Assembly: GCA_902826615.1 (NCBI GenBank) | Contig: CADEFN010000008.1 | Span: 82,902-146,901, forward strand | Reading direction: 5' to 3' | DNA: 64,000 bases | Origin: an uncultured Gemmatimonadota bacterium | GTDB taxonomy: Bacteria > Gemmatimonadota > Gemmatimonadetes > Gemmatimonadales > Gemmatimonadaceae | Part shown: positions 1-8,816 of the stretch, piece after piece | Position numbering within the stretch: the first letter of the stretch is position 1 | Layout of the letters: every line of letters starts with the position of its first letter | Position numbers and translations under genes: made by a program | Notes under the pieces: model-generated | Seen by the model: the letters and a program-made list of their open reading frames with translations, nothing else | What the model was told of the DNA's origin: nothing | The model's database searches: none

Positions 1-2
1 CG

Positions 3-812
3 AGTTCGCCATCGCCAACCCCGAGCGGTGGGTACCGCATGCGCGATGTGGAGTCGGCCGCTGTCGAAGCGGGGATCTCTCGTCACTTTGTGGCGCTCGC
101 CAAGGCGGAGCTCAGTCCGGTGGCGCTCGTCAAGCGCCCGCAGGAGCTGACCACCTTCGAAGAGCGCGCCGCGCGCCGCTGGTTTGGCTCATCGCGGCAG
201 AGTCTTTCTGTCAGCCGCATCATCCATGCATCGCCACGCCGCGTGCTGCAAGCCATCGGGCGAACGCTGCAGCAGCAGCCCTACGGACTTGCCCTGCAGC
301 GTCAGGAAGGACCGCACCCGCTGGATGGAGGGGTGCTCGTGTTCGATGTACCGTCGATCGTCGGGGCGGGGTACCCATGGACGTACGTGCGGTACGGGGT
401 GTATGCCAAGCAGCTGCGGCTGGGAATTCGCGGCGTGCCTAACGAGCCGGCACAGACGGAGGTCACACTCCACCTCGACATGCGGGTCGGGATTCGCTAC
501 AACCTGCGCGCCAGTGCGGGCATGACGGCTGGCGCGAGTGGTGCTGGTGGTCTCGTGACGGCATTGGTGACCGCCAAGACCCTGGCACTCACGGGGGTGG
601 CACTCGCCCTGCCAGCGGTCGGTGCCGCAGGGGTCGTGGCCGGTGCCGGCGCCATGTTCTGCGCCTGGGCGTATCGATACGGACTGGAAAAATCGAGAGC
701 GGAACTCGACGCCGCGCTGGGGGCGATCGAAGCCGACATTCGCAGCGAAAGTCTCTTTGGTGTCCCGGTCGCTCGGGATCGGGTGATGCGCGTCGAAGAC
801 CTGGTGGGCTGA
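3..812 (+). CDS. Membrane-associated protein of unknown function, 5' end outside window
   Basis: The reading frame is open from the first bases of the window, and residues before the first ATG (position 39) read smoothly into it, so the true start is probably upstream. The segment beginning RDVESAAVEAGIS resembles a short helical module found at the front of several Gemmatimonadota proteins (from memory, unverified). The middle is polar. Near the C-terminus, roughly residues 160-215 of the visible part, a glycine/alanine-rich hydrophobic stretch could form two membrane helices, followed by a charged tail. I do not recognise a family. It could be a membrane-anchored sensor or a kinase-associated protein, but nothing in the sequence proves this. 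Confidence 0.75.
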   Translation, partial: SSPSPTPSGGYRMRDVESAAVEAGISRHFVALAKAELSPVALVKRPQELTTFEERAARRWFGSSRQSLSVSRIIHASPRRVLQAIGRTLQQQPYGLALQRQEGPHPLDGGVLVFDVPSIVGAGYPWTYVRYGVYAKQLRLGIRGVPNEPAQTEVTLHLDMRVGIRYNLRASAGMTAGASGAGGLVTALVTAKTLALTGVALALPAVGAAGVVAGAGAMFCAWAYRYGLEKSRAELDAALGAIEADIRSESLFGVPVARDRVMRVEDLVG

Positions 813-840
813 ACGCGGTCTCGCCTGTAGATTCTCCGCC

Positions 841-1368
841 ATGCATCCACGACTTGCTGGCGTCCTCGCCGAAACGGACCGCATCCGCAGCGAACTGCTT
901 CACATCATCGAACCACTGACCGCCGCAGAATGGGACCGCCGCGACCATGAGGATCGCTGGTCCGTTGGCGAGGTGGTGGCCCACCTGCAACTGGTTGAAG
1001 ACGGTTCGGTGCGCGCCATGTTCCGTGCCTTCCGCAACGCCCGCGAGGCAGGGCTTGGCCAGGAGACGTCAACGGAGTCCATGGTGAATTCGCTCGATCG
1101 CTATCAGCTCGAGCGGGTGGTGCAGCGCATCGAGGCGCCCCCCATGGTGCAACCCAAACCCATCGAGCGCGCCGATCTCATGGCCAAGCTGCAGTTCTCG
1201 CGAGATGGGCTCCACAAGTGGGCCGCCGAGGCAGACGGCTTTGCACTCGCCGACACGGGGTGGCCACATCCCGCGGTCGGGCCGCTCAATTTGTACCAGT
1301 GGGTGCTCTTCCTCGGACAGCACGAGGCGCGCCACATCGGGCAGATCCGCACGATCCTGACAGCCTAG
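841..1368 (+). CDS. DinB-like four-helix metal-binding protein
   Basis: A 175-residue protein with the DinB/YfiT-like pattern: helix 1 starts ETDRIRSELL, then WSVGEVVAHL with His48, and GQHEARHIGQI near the C-terminus with His161 and His165. These three histidines match the usual metal triad of the superfamily. Members include thiol-dependent transferases (bacillithiol, mycothiol, glutathione) and damage-inducible proteins, so the substrate cannot be named. The length is typical. A TAGATT element lies 7 bases before the ATG, which could be a -10 box for a leaderless transcript. It is followed closely by the ACT-domain gene. Confidence 0.85.
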   Translation: MHPRLAGVLAETDRIRSELLHIIEPLTAAEWDRRDHEDRWSVGEVVAHLQLVEDGSVRAMFRAFRNAREAGLGQETSTESMVNSLDRYQLERVVQRIEAPPMVQPKPIERADLMAKLQFSRDGLHKWAAEADGFALADTGWPHPAVGPLNLYQWVLFLGQHEARHIGQIRTILTA

Positions 1369-1375
1369 CGCTCGC

Positions 1376-1750
1376 ATGCAGGCGTTGGTCAGGCAACCGT
1401 GGACCCTGGCGGTGGCGCAACTCCCGGCCGGGAGCGGTGTGCCCTGGTGGGCCGCGCGCTCACCATTTGCGTCGGTGACCCACACACCGCACGAGACCTC
1501 GGTGGTCTGCGACGCGGACGCAGTGCCAGTCGGGGTCCGCGCCGAGCTGGGTTTTGTGGCCTTTGCCCTCGAGGGGCCAATCCCGTTTGAACTATCGGGT
1601 GTGCTGCACACGGTGCTTGGACCACTCGCCCTCGCCGGCATCAGCTGCTTTCCGCTCGGAACCTACGACACCGACTACGTGCTGATACGCGCGGCGGACG
1701 AGGAACGGGCCGTTGAGGCGTGGGTGGCCGCCGGTGGGTCGGTGCGCTGA
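1376..1750 (+). CDS. ACT-domain (CASTOR-type) small protein
   Basis: A 124-residue protein in which an ACT-like half (SVVCDADAVPVG, then GFVAFALEGPIPFELSGVL) leads into a second half ending in DTDYVLIRAADEERAVEAW. This is the pattern of stand-alone ACT_7/CASTOR-type proteins, which are usually amino-acid-binding regulators. It lies 7 bp after the DinB-like gene, so the two are probably co-transcribed. The 3' end meets the oppositely oriented histidine kinase gene almost end to end, leaving no room for a separate terminator. No catalytic residues are apparent, and the ligand is unknown. Confidence 0.8.
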   Translation: MQALVRQPWTLAVAQLPAGSGVPWWAARSPFASVTHTPHETSVVCDADAVPVGVRAELGFVAFALEGPIPFELSGVLHTVLGPLALAGISCFPLGTYDTDYVLIRAADEERAVEAWVAAGGSVR

Positions 1751-1753
1751 TCG

Positions 1754-3061
1754 CTACTCGGTTCCGCGGTCCGGGCCGCGCGGGAGCGTCAGCACAAACG
1801 TCCCGCCTCCCATGAGGGGCCGATGGGCAATGAGGTCACCTCCCATACCGCGGGCCAACTCGCGGCTGATTGGAAGACCCAGCCCCACACCCTGACGACG
1901 GTCGGCGGCACTGCCGGCTTGCACAAAAGGCTCGAAGATCTCCTCGAGCCGGTCGGCGGCGACGCCGGGGCCGGTATCGTTGACCGTGATGTGCACCATG
2001 TCCCCGGCCAGGGTCGCGGACAGACTGATCCCGCCCCCCTCCGGGGTGCATTTGATGCTGTTGTCGAGCAGGTTCAGCAGGATCTGCTGTACCTTCTCGG
2101 AGTCGGCGTAGATCGTGGCCGTGTGGTGCGTCCCCTGAAAGGCATACCGGAGTTTGCGCGCCGCCAGCTGCGGTTCGATCAGTGACGACATGGCCCCCAG
2201 GCAGGGGTCGAGCGGGACCACGGCCAGGTCGTAGGTGACGCGCCCCGCGTCGAGACGCACAAAGGTGAGAACCGAGTTGATCAGGCTGAGCAGGTGTTTC
2301 TGGGCGCGCCGGATCTTCTGCAAATCGTTCACCTGCTCGCGCGTGACCGGGCCGCGGAGTCCCGATTCGAGCAACTCGGCGTACCCGGCGATGGCGTTGA
2401 GCGGGGTCCGCAACTCGTGGCTCATCATGGCGAGAAAGTCGCTCTTGGCCTGCGAGGCACGCTCTGCTGTTGCCCGGGCACGTTCGGCCTCCTCGCGCGC
2501 ACGTTGTCCCGCGTTCAGGAGCCGTGCGTTGTCGAGCGCGAGGGCGGCCAGCTGCGCGATGCGCTCGACCAGAACCAGCGATTGCCCATCAAAGCGTGGT
2601 CGATCGAGACGTGTACCCATCCCGATGGCGCCCAGCACGTGACCCCGCGCCTGCAGCGGGACCATCAGCATGCTGGTCGTGCCGGTCTGGAGCGCCAGCG
2701 CGGCGAGGTCTTCGCTCCCTCCGATGATCGGCGAAACATCCTCCACCAGCACCGATCTCCCATGATTGAGGGGCGTCCAGATCGGGTGCCAGGGTGTGCC
2801 ATCGACCGGGAAGCGCTTGTCGAAGGCTTGCAGTGCGCGCTTGACCTCCGGGGTCGTCGACTCGAGCGCCATGACGCCCACCGTCCCGTTTTCACGGGTG
2901 GCGAATACCACGCAGACGTCGGCGATGGCGGGCACCATTCGCTGGCAGAGCACCGCAATTGTGGTCGGCACGTCGACCGAGGCAGCAAACGCGGCCCCAA
3001 GCTCAGCGAGCAAGCGGTCAGAGGCGGCGTCGAGGTTGTGCTGTTCGAATGGTGCGATCAC
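1754..3061 (-). CDS. GAF-domain sensor histidine kinase
   Basis: A 435-residue cytoplasmic kinase. Residues about 20-175 form a GAF domain, followed by a charged coiled coil (about 185-207). The dimerisation and phosphoacceptor segment reads SHELRTPLNAIAGY, with His215. The ATPase domain shows an N box (NLLDNSIKCTPEGG), a G1 box (DTGPGVAADR) and a G2 box (GVGLGLPISREL). There is no transmembrane helix, so the GAF domain probably senses an internal signal. No response regulator is adjacent, so it is an orphan here; the partner could be a distant regulator. The N box has Ser and Cys where Ala and Phe are common, a mild variation. Confidence 0.95.
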   Translation of the reverse strand: MIAPFEQHNLDAASDRLLAELGAAFAASVDVPTTIAVLCQRMVPAIADVCVVFATRENGTVGVMALESTTPEVKRALQAFDKRFPVDGTPWHPIWTPLNHGRSVLVEDVSPIIGGSEDLAALALQTGTTSMLMVPLQARGHVLGAIGMGTRLDRPRFDGQSLVLVERIAQLAALALDNARLLNAGQRAREEAERARATAERASQAKSDFLAMMSHELRTPLNAIAGYAELLESGLRGPVTREQVNDLQKIRRAQKHLLSLINSVLTFVRLDAGRVTYDLAVVPLDPCLGAMSSLIEPQLAARKLRYAFQGTHHTATIYADSEKVQQILLNLLDNSIKCTPEGGGISLSATLAGDMVHITVNDTGPGVAADRLEEIFEPFVQAGSAADRRQGVGLGLPISRELARGMGGDLIAHRPLMGGGTFVLTLPRGPDRGTE

Positions 3062-3164
3062 GTGGGGGCGTCTGGGGCAACGGGCTCATGCGCTCAGCAC
3101 ATTGTTGCACATCAGAACGCTTTGATCAACTCGGGCGAACACTAGCCCGAGGCCGGCAAGTCGT

Positions 3165-3521
3165 TCAGGCGTTCGATTCGGGCGGTTTGGCCGAGGAATC
3201 GCGGAAGAACGCCCGGAAAATCCAGTACGCGAGCAGGAGTGGGATGGCCAGCTTGAGTACGGCGACGCCGAGGCTGAGGATCCAGAAGGTGGCAAAGAGG
3301 AGAAAGCCACCAATGACCAGCACGGCGAGGAATGGAAGTCCGATCACGGCGAGCACCAGGAAAAGGGGTATCGCGAGGACGGCAAGGAGGAGCAAAGCCG
3401 GGAGGCCAAGCCACTTGAGCAGCATGCCGATCGGGAGGAGCCAGCCCAGGCTCCCAAGGGCGCGCAGGAGCGTCTTGAGGGCAGCCCAGCGCAGCAGAAT
3501 CGAAGTGATGAACGACCACAT
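3165..3521 (-). CDS. Small multi-span membrane protein, unknown function
   Basis: A 118-residue protein made almost entirely of Leu, Ile, Val, Ala and Gly, with only a short polar tail (FRDSSAKPPESNA). Three to four hydrophobic segments can be drawn: about residues 22-45, 40-58, 60-85 and 88-108. I recognise no family motif. It is read divergently from the ABC exporter gene and lies upstream of the histidine kinase on the same strand. The consistent codon use and sensible start (ATG TGG TCG) support a real gene. Its role is unknown. Confidence 0.7.
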   Translation of the reverse strand: MWSFITSILLRWAALKTLLRALGSLGWLLPIGMLLKWLGLPALLLLAVLAIPLFLVLAVIGLPFLAVLVIGGFLLFATFWILSLGVAVLKLAIPLLLAYWIFRAFFRDSSAKPPESNA

Positions 3522-3654
3522 GGCCTTGTGCCCCTGATCGGGAGGATGGCCACCCTACGCCCCTCGTCGGTTGCGGTTTCAGGCTCGGGCGAACGGGTGA
3601 GCCCGCGATGCACATTCGCGACATACCTTTGTGTCGGCCCCCAACACTGCTCGA

Positions 3655-5508
3655 ATGTCCGCTCCAGAGAAGCCGAAAAAGAAGAAGGTGAACATGTCGC
3701 GCGCCTGGGCCGAGGCCCGGGCGCTCATGTGGGAACACCGCCGGTCGCTTGCGATCGGCTTTGTGCTGATGTTGATCAATCGACTCAGCGGCTTTGTGCT
3801 CCCGGCGAGCCCGAAGTTCTTCATCGACAAGATTCTCGGGGAAGGGAGGAGTGACCTCCTCTGGCCCCTGGCACTGGCGGCGGGTGCGGCCACGATCATT
3901 CAGGGCATCACGTCGTACGCACTCTCACAAGTGGTCAGCATCGCCGCGCAGCGCGCCATCACCGACATGCGCGTTGCCGTCCAGCGGCACGTACTGCGGC
4001 TCCCCGTCTCGTACTTCGACACGACGAAGACCGGTGTCATGATCTCGCGCATCATGACCGATGCCGAAGGCGTCCGGAACCTGGTCGGCACCGGCATTGT
4101 GCAGCTGGTCGGAGGCTTTCTCACGGCGGCGCTGGCCCTTGGGGTCCTGTTCTGGCTGAACTGGCGCATCACGGCGCTCGCGCTCGTGCTCATCGGCGGT
4201 TTCGGGGTGATGATGGCGATCGCCTTCAAGCGACTTCGGCCCATCTTCCGTCAGCGTGGCGAGATCAACGCCGAAGTTACCGGCCGGCTGACGGAAAGCG
4301 TTGGCGGGGTGCGGATTGTGAAGGTCTACACAGCCGAAGAGCGGGAAGAGCGCACCTTCAAGCTTGGTGCCGAGCGTCTCTTCGAAAACGTCAAGGCCAC
4401 CATCACCGGGACCTCTGCGGTGGGTGCCGGCACCACCGTGATCGTCGGCGTGATCGGCGTGCTGCTCATCACCATGGGCGGACGGTCAGTGACACAGGGG
4501 CAGATGACGTTAGGCGACTTCATCACCTACGTCTTTTTCATCGGGATGGTGGCGGCGCCGCTGGTGGGGATTGCCTCGATCGGGACGCAGATCACGGAGG
4601 CCTTTGCGGGGCTCGACCGCATTCGCGACATCCGGGACATGGCCACCGAGGATGCCCTGGACAGTGAAAAGGCGCCCGTGGGGATGGTGAAGGGCGATGT
4701 GGAATTCAAGGCGGCCACCTTCTCGTATGTCGAGGGGGTGCCGGTGCTGCAGGATATTTCGTTCCACGCACCAGCCGGCTCAACGACGGCCCTGGTGGGC
4801 TCCAGCGGCGCGGGCAAGAGCACCCTCATCGGGCTGGTCATGGCCTTCAATCGCCCGCAGCAGGGCGAAGTGCTGGTCGATGGACGGCCGCTCACCGATA
4901 TGCCGCTGCGTGAGTACCGCCGCAATCTGGGTGTGGTCATGCAGGACAACTTCCTCTTTGACGGCACGGTGCGGGACAACATTGCGTATGCGCGCCCCGA
5001 CGCCACCGATGCCCAGGTGAAGGATGTGGCACGCATCGCGCACGTCGACGAATTTGTGGAGAAGTGGGAGCAGCAGTACGACACCATCGTTGGCGAGCGC
5101 GGCGTCAAGCTTTCCGGAGGCCAGCGTCAGCGAGTGGCCATTGCGCGCGCCATTCTCGCCGACCCGCGGATCCTGATTCTCGACGAGGCCACGTCGAGCC
5201 TGGATAGTGAAAGCGAGGCCATGATTCGCGATGGCCTCACGCGTCTGCGGCAGGGGCGCACGACCTTCGTCATTGCGCATCGTTTGTCGACCATCGAAAG
5301 CGCCGACCAGATCCTGGTGATCGAGGGGGGGCGAATTGTGGAACGCGGTACGCACGGCCAGCTCATGGCGATGGCGGGGCGCTACCGCGAATTGCACGAC
5401 ACCCAGTACGGTGTGGAGCGCGACCGGTATGTGAATCCCGGCGAGGACTTCACCACGCCGGCAAGCCCTGAAGAGGTCAAACTCCCCGCAGCAAGCCGCA
5501 GCCTCTGA
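3655..5508 (+). CDS. ABC exporter, fused membrane and ATPase domains
   Basis: A 617-residue MsbA/LmrA-type half transporter. The N-terminal permease half (about residues 30-330) includes SYFDTTKTGVMISRIMTDAEGVRN, the usual coupling-helix region, shown here in part as YFDTTKTG. The ATPase half has Walker A GSSGAGKST (about 382), signature LSGGQ (about 486), Walker B ILILDEATSSLD (about 505) and the H-loop IAHRLSTI. It would act as a homodimer or heterodimer in the inner membrane, exporting lipid, peptide or drug; the substrate cannot be read from sequence. The in-frame GTG 24 bases earlier is less likely, since it overlaps a TACCTTTG promoter-like element and adds unconserved residues. Confidence 0.95.
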   Translation: MSAPEKPKKKKVNMSRAWAEARALMWEHRRSLAIGFVLMLINRLSGFVLPASPKFFIDKILGEGRSDLLWPLALAAGAATIIQGITSYALSQVVSIAAQRAITDMRVAVQRHVLRLPVSYFDTTKTGVMISRIMTDAEGVRNLVGTGIVQLVGGFLTAALALGVLFWLNWRITALALVLIGGFGVMMAIAFKRLRPIFRQRGEINAEVTGRLTESVGGVRIVKVYTAEEREERTFKLGAERLFENVKATITGTSAVGAGTTVIVGVIGVLLITMGGRSVTQGQMTLGDFITYVFFIGMVAAPLVGIASIGTQITEAFAGLDRIRDIRDMATEDALDSEKAPVGMVKGDVEFKAATFSYVEGVPVLQDISFHAPAGSTTALVGSSGAGKSTLIGLVMAFNRPQQGEVLVDGRPLTDMPLREYRRNLGVVMQDNFLFDGTVRDNIAYARPDATDAQVKDVARIAHVDEFVEKWEQQYDTIVGERGVKLSGGQRQRVAIARAILADPRILILDEATSSLDSESEAMIRDGLTRLRQGRTTFVIAHRLSTIESADQILVIEGGRIVERGTHGQLMAMAGRYRELHDTQYGVERDRYVNPGEDFTTPASPEEVKLPAASRSL

Positions 5509-5510
5509 GT

Positions 5511-6713
5511 GTGACCAGCACGCCAGGCGGTTCGGCACGGCGGCAAGCGCTCATTGGCGCAGCCTTCCTGATGGCCACCTCGGCCATCGGGCCGGGGTTT
5601 CTGACGCAGACCGCTGTTTTCACGGATTCGCTGCGTGCGTCGTTCGGTTTTGCCATCCTCGTCAGCATCGTCTTCGACCTCGGCGCCCAGCTCAACACCT
5701 GGCGGGTGATCGCGGCCGCCGGTCAGCCAGCCCACGTGGTCGCCAACGCGGTACGGCCGGGATTGGGCACCCTGCTGACGGCGCTGGTCGCCATTGGCGG
5801 ACTTGCCTTCAACATCGGGAACGTTGCGGGAGCGGGTCTCGGGCTCAACGTGCTGTTAGGCATCGACCCGACACTCGGAGCGGCGCTGAGTGCGGCCATC
5901 GCCCTGCTGCTCTTTCTGGTGCGCGAGGCAGGGCGTGCCATGGACCGGTTTGCCCAGCTTCTCGGGCTCCTCATGGTCGCCCTCACGGTGCTGGTCGCCT
6001 GGCGGTCGCACCCACCACTCGGTGAAGCGGCGCTGCGGACCTTTGTGCCCGAGCGGATCGACGTGCTGTCCATCGTGACGCTGGTGGGTGGCACGGTGGG
6101 TGGCTACATCACCTTTGCCGGCGCGCACCGCCTCCTCGACGCCGGCGTGTCGGGCGTGAAATCCATGGGTGAGGTGACGCAGTCGGCGGTACGCGCCATC
6201 GGTATTGCGTCGCTCATGCGGGCGGTGCTCTTTCTGGCAGCGTTAGGTGTGGTGTCGGGGGGTGGTGTGCTGGATCCCGCCAATCCACCGGCCTCTGTCT
6301 TCCGGATAGCCTCGGGCGAAGTGGGGTATCGCGTCTTCGGTCTCGTGATGTGGTCGGCGGCCATCACCTCAGTGGTTGGAGCGGCCTACACCTCGGTCAC
6401 CTTTCTGCGGGCCGCCCTCCCGGTGGTGGAACGACGCTGGCGTGAGACCATCTGTGTCTTCATCGTGGTCTCGGCGGTGGTCTTTCTGGTGGTCGGGCGG
6501 CCGGTGAAGATCCTGATCCTCGTGGGCGCGCTGAACGCCCTCGTGCTGCCGGTCGGGCTGGTCGCTGTCCTGCTGGCGGCTCGGCGGCCCGCAATCGTTG
6601 GAGAGTACCGGCACCCGGCAGTGCTCTCAGCCGCCGGCTGGCTGGTGTCGGCGGCCATGGCCGCCATGGGGGCGCTCACGCTTTGGCGCGAGCTGCCGAA
6701 ACTCCTGAGATAA
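5511..6713 (+). CDS. NRAMP-family transporter
   Basis: A 400-residue polytopic protein of the NRAMP superfamily with about 11 predicted helices. Helix 1 carries SAIGPGFLTQT where metal-transporting NRAMPs have DPGN. This suggests it belongs to the divergent NRAMP-related branch (YcsG-like), whose substrate need not be a divalent metal ion. Helix 6 reads YITFAGAHRLLDAG. It starts with GTG two bases after the exporter stop codon and is likely co-transcribed with it. The missing canonical metal ligands argue against simply calling it MntH. Family placement is confident; the substrate is unknown. Confidence 0.85.
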   Translation: MTSTPGGSARRQALIGAAFLMATSAIGPGFLTQTAVFTDSLRASFGFAILVSIVFDLGAQLNTWRVIAAAGQPAHVVANAVRPGLGTLLTALVAIGGLAFNIGNVAGAGLGLNVLLGIDPTLGAALSAAIALLLFLVREAGRAMDRFAQLLGLLMVALTVLVAWRSHPPLGEAALRTFVPERIDVLSIVTLVGGTVGGYITFAGAHRLLDAGVSGVKSMGEVTQSAVRAIGIASLMRAVLFLAALGVVSGGGVLDPANPPASVFRIASGEVGYRVFGLVMWSAAITSVVGAAYTSVTFLRAALPVVERRWRETICVFIVVSAVVFLVVGRPVKILILVGALNALVLPVGLVAVLLAARRPAIVGEYRHPAVLSAAGWLVSAAMAAMGALTLWRELPKLLR

Positions 6714-6773
6714 CCGTCGGCTAGTGTGACTGGGCTCACGGGGGGTCGTCTATGAGGTACGGCCAATCCCGGC

Positions 6774-8816
6774 ATGCGTCGCCCGACACCTCCCACTTCC
6801 GCCCTCCCCACGCTCGATCGCCCGCTCCAGGAACTGCTGGTGGAGATGGCGGTTACCGTGCACAAGCGGGCGTTCTACCCGTCGAGCCATCCCATCCTTC
6901 GTGGGGCGGTTGATGGCGTGTACACCCGTGTTGTCGAGGTCCTGCAGACCAACTCGGTCCTCGCGGTGGGTGTTGCCGAGCGGCGGCTGCTCGTGGACGG
7001 CGCCTCGAGTGACGAGGACCATCCCCTCCTTTCGGAGTTTGCTCTTCGGCTGAACGAGCATCAGGTGGGGGCGTTTCGCCTGAGTCCCGGCGTGTCGCGT
7101 GAGGAAGTCGACGCCTTCCTGGCCGCGGCGTCGCAACCGGTGGATGGGCCACTGCCCCCGTTAGGCCAGCGTCAGGACGTGCAGTGGAACCGCATCGTCG
7201 TGGAGCCGATCGCTTTCGACCGGCTGGCGATGCTGGGGGACGGGGTGCGCGACGACGGTGCGGAACATGCACCCGACACCGCCTGGGAGGCGCTGGCGGC
7301 CATCGCACTGTCGGGCGATGGCGATGGTGAGGGTGAGGTGGCGCACGATCCGCTCTACATCGCGCGTGCCATCGAGCGGCGAGCCGGCGACGCCGAGTTC
7401 GACGCGAGTGTGATCGAGAAGCTGAGTGCCCTGCTGGCCGACCTCGATACCGCCACCGCGGCAGCGCCGGTCAAAAAGCGCGAGCGTCTCGCCGATCTGA
7501 TCGGTCACCTGTCCGAAAACGGCCGGCAGCGGCTCATGGAGGCGGCGGGCAAGCAGCGCGGGCATCATCTGGTGCGGAGCGCCCTCGGTGCCATGGGTGC
7601 GCGCGCGGTGCTCGACCTGGTGCGTGCGGCGTCGAAGGCCGATGCCATCGGTGTGTCAAACTCGATGTTGCGCCTCCTGGAGAAGTTGTCGACCACCGCC
7701 GAAACCTCTGCCGGCGTGGCGCAGGATGCCGATCGGGTGCTTCGCAGTTCCGTCCGTCGACTGCTGGAGGGATGGACCCTCGTCGACCCCAACCCGGAAC
7801 TCTATTCGCGGGTCCTCGGCGAAGCATCCGGGGGTGAGGGGGCGCGCGCGCGTGACAAACATCGGGATGTCGCCGAGCCCGAGCGCATCGTCGATCTGTC
7901 GCTGGAAACCGGTGTGGTGACGCCGTCCGTCCAGGCATGCCTCGGTCGCCTCGTCATGCGCGACGGTCTGGCGGCGGTCATCGAGCGGCTGCAGGGATAT
8001 CCGGAAACACCGGTGCGCGAGCTGCTGGTGGATCGTCTGCTCAACGAGGCGTCGCTCCGCGAGTACCTCACGTCGCCACAGCTGGACATGCCACTCCTGC
8101 GCCAGGCGGTTGACCGGATGCGCGGGCGTGCGTTCGAGCCGTTATACAACGCCCTCGAGGTCCGTGGCGAAGCGGATGCACCTGCCCTCGTGGAGCTCAT
8201 CGTCCGTATCGGGTGGGACGTGCTCGAGCCGTTAGGCTCTCGAGTGGAGGGGACCACACCACGGCTGCTCCGGCATCTGATTGCGATTTTCGATGAGCTG
8301 GAGGCCTGGCCGCCACAGGCTGATCCGGTGGCGTACGCCCGGCATCCCGATGTGCTGGTCCGGCGTGAAGCGATCAAGTATCTCCTGCGCAGCGATCATT
8401 CCCGGGAGCAGGGAACGCTCATGGCCCTGCGCGACAGCGATGTGCGAGTCTTTTCTCTCGGGCTGGCTGCGATTGCCCGCAACTGCTCCCCGGTCTTTGC
8501 CCGGGAGGCGATGCGACGGTTCGAATCGCCCGCCCTCACCACTGAATTGCGCGTGCGCCTTATCCGCGCCGTCGCGTCCAGCGCCACGCCCGACGTGCGC
8601 CAATGGCTCTCGTCGCTGGTCCTGACGCGCCGATGGCTGTTCGGGTCGATGCGTCTGCGCAAACCGACACCGGAAACCATCGCCGTCCTGTCGGTCTTCG
8701 CCACGATGTTCCCAGAGACCAATGAGGGAAAGCAAGTCCTCGCCCTTGCCGCCTCCAGCCGCACGGCGGACTACCGCCGGGCCATCCAGCGAGTGTCCCG
8801 GACCACCGCCACATGA
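6774..8816 (+). CDS. HEAT-repeat-like protein partnered with HD-GYP protein
   Basis: A 680-residue soluble protein. The first 120 residues (FYPSSHPILRGAV, then LAVGVAERRLLVDG) resemble the N-terminal domain of the next gene product, where the matching motif is LYAEGHPVRMRAA. The remainder is helical. From about residue 420 there are HEAT-like repeats (ALVELIVRIGWDVLEPL, VLVRREAIKYLLRS, DSDVRVFSLGLAAIARN). The gene overlaps the HD-GYP gene by 4 bp (ATGA), so the two proteins are probably made together and may interact. No enzyme motif is visible. A scaffold or regulator for a cyclic-di-GMP or other signalling phosphodiesterase is my inference. Confidence 0.8.
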   Translation: MRRPTPPTSALPTLDRPLQELLVEMAVTVHKRAFYPSSHPILRGAVDGVYTRVVEVLQTNSVLAVGVAERRLLVDGASSDEDHPLLSEFALRLNEHQVGAFRLSPGVSREEVDAFLAAASQPVDGPLPPLGQRQDVQWNRIVVEPIAFDRLAMLGDGVRDDGAEHAPDTAWEALAAIALSGDGDGEGEVAHDPLYIARAIERRAGDAEFDASVIEKLSALLADLDTATAAAPVKKRERLADLIGHLSENGRQRLMEAAGKQRGHHLVRSALGAMGARAVLDLVRAASKADAIGVSNSMLRLLEKLSTTAETSAGVAQDADRVLRSSVRRLLEGWTLVDPNPELYSRVLGEASGGEGARARDKHRDVAEPERIVDLSLETGVVTPSVQACLGRLVMRDGLAAVIERLQGYPETPVRELLVDRLLNEASLREYLTSPQLDMPLLRQAVDRMRGRAFEPLYNALEVRGEADAPALVELIVRIGWDVLEPLGSRVEGTTPRLLRHLIAIFDELEAWPPQADPVAYARHPDVLVRREAIKYLLRSDHSREQGTLMALRDSDVRVFSLGLAAIARNCSPVFAREAMRRFESPALTTELRVRLIRAVASSATPDVRQWLSSLVLTRRWLFGSMRLRKPTPETIAVLSVFATMFPETNEGKQVLALAASSRTADYRRAIQRVSRTTAT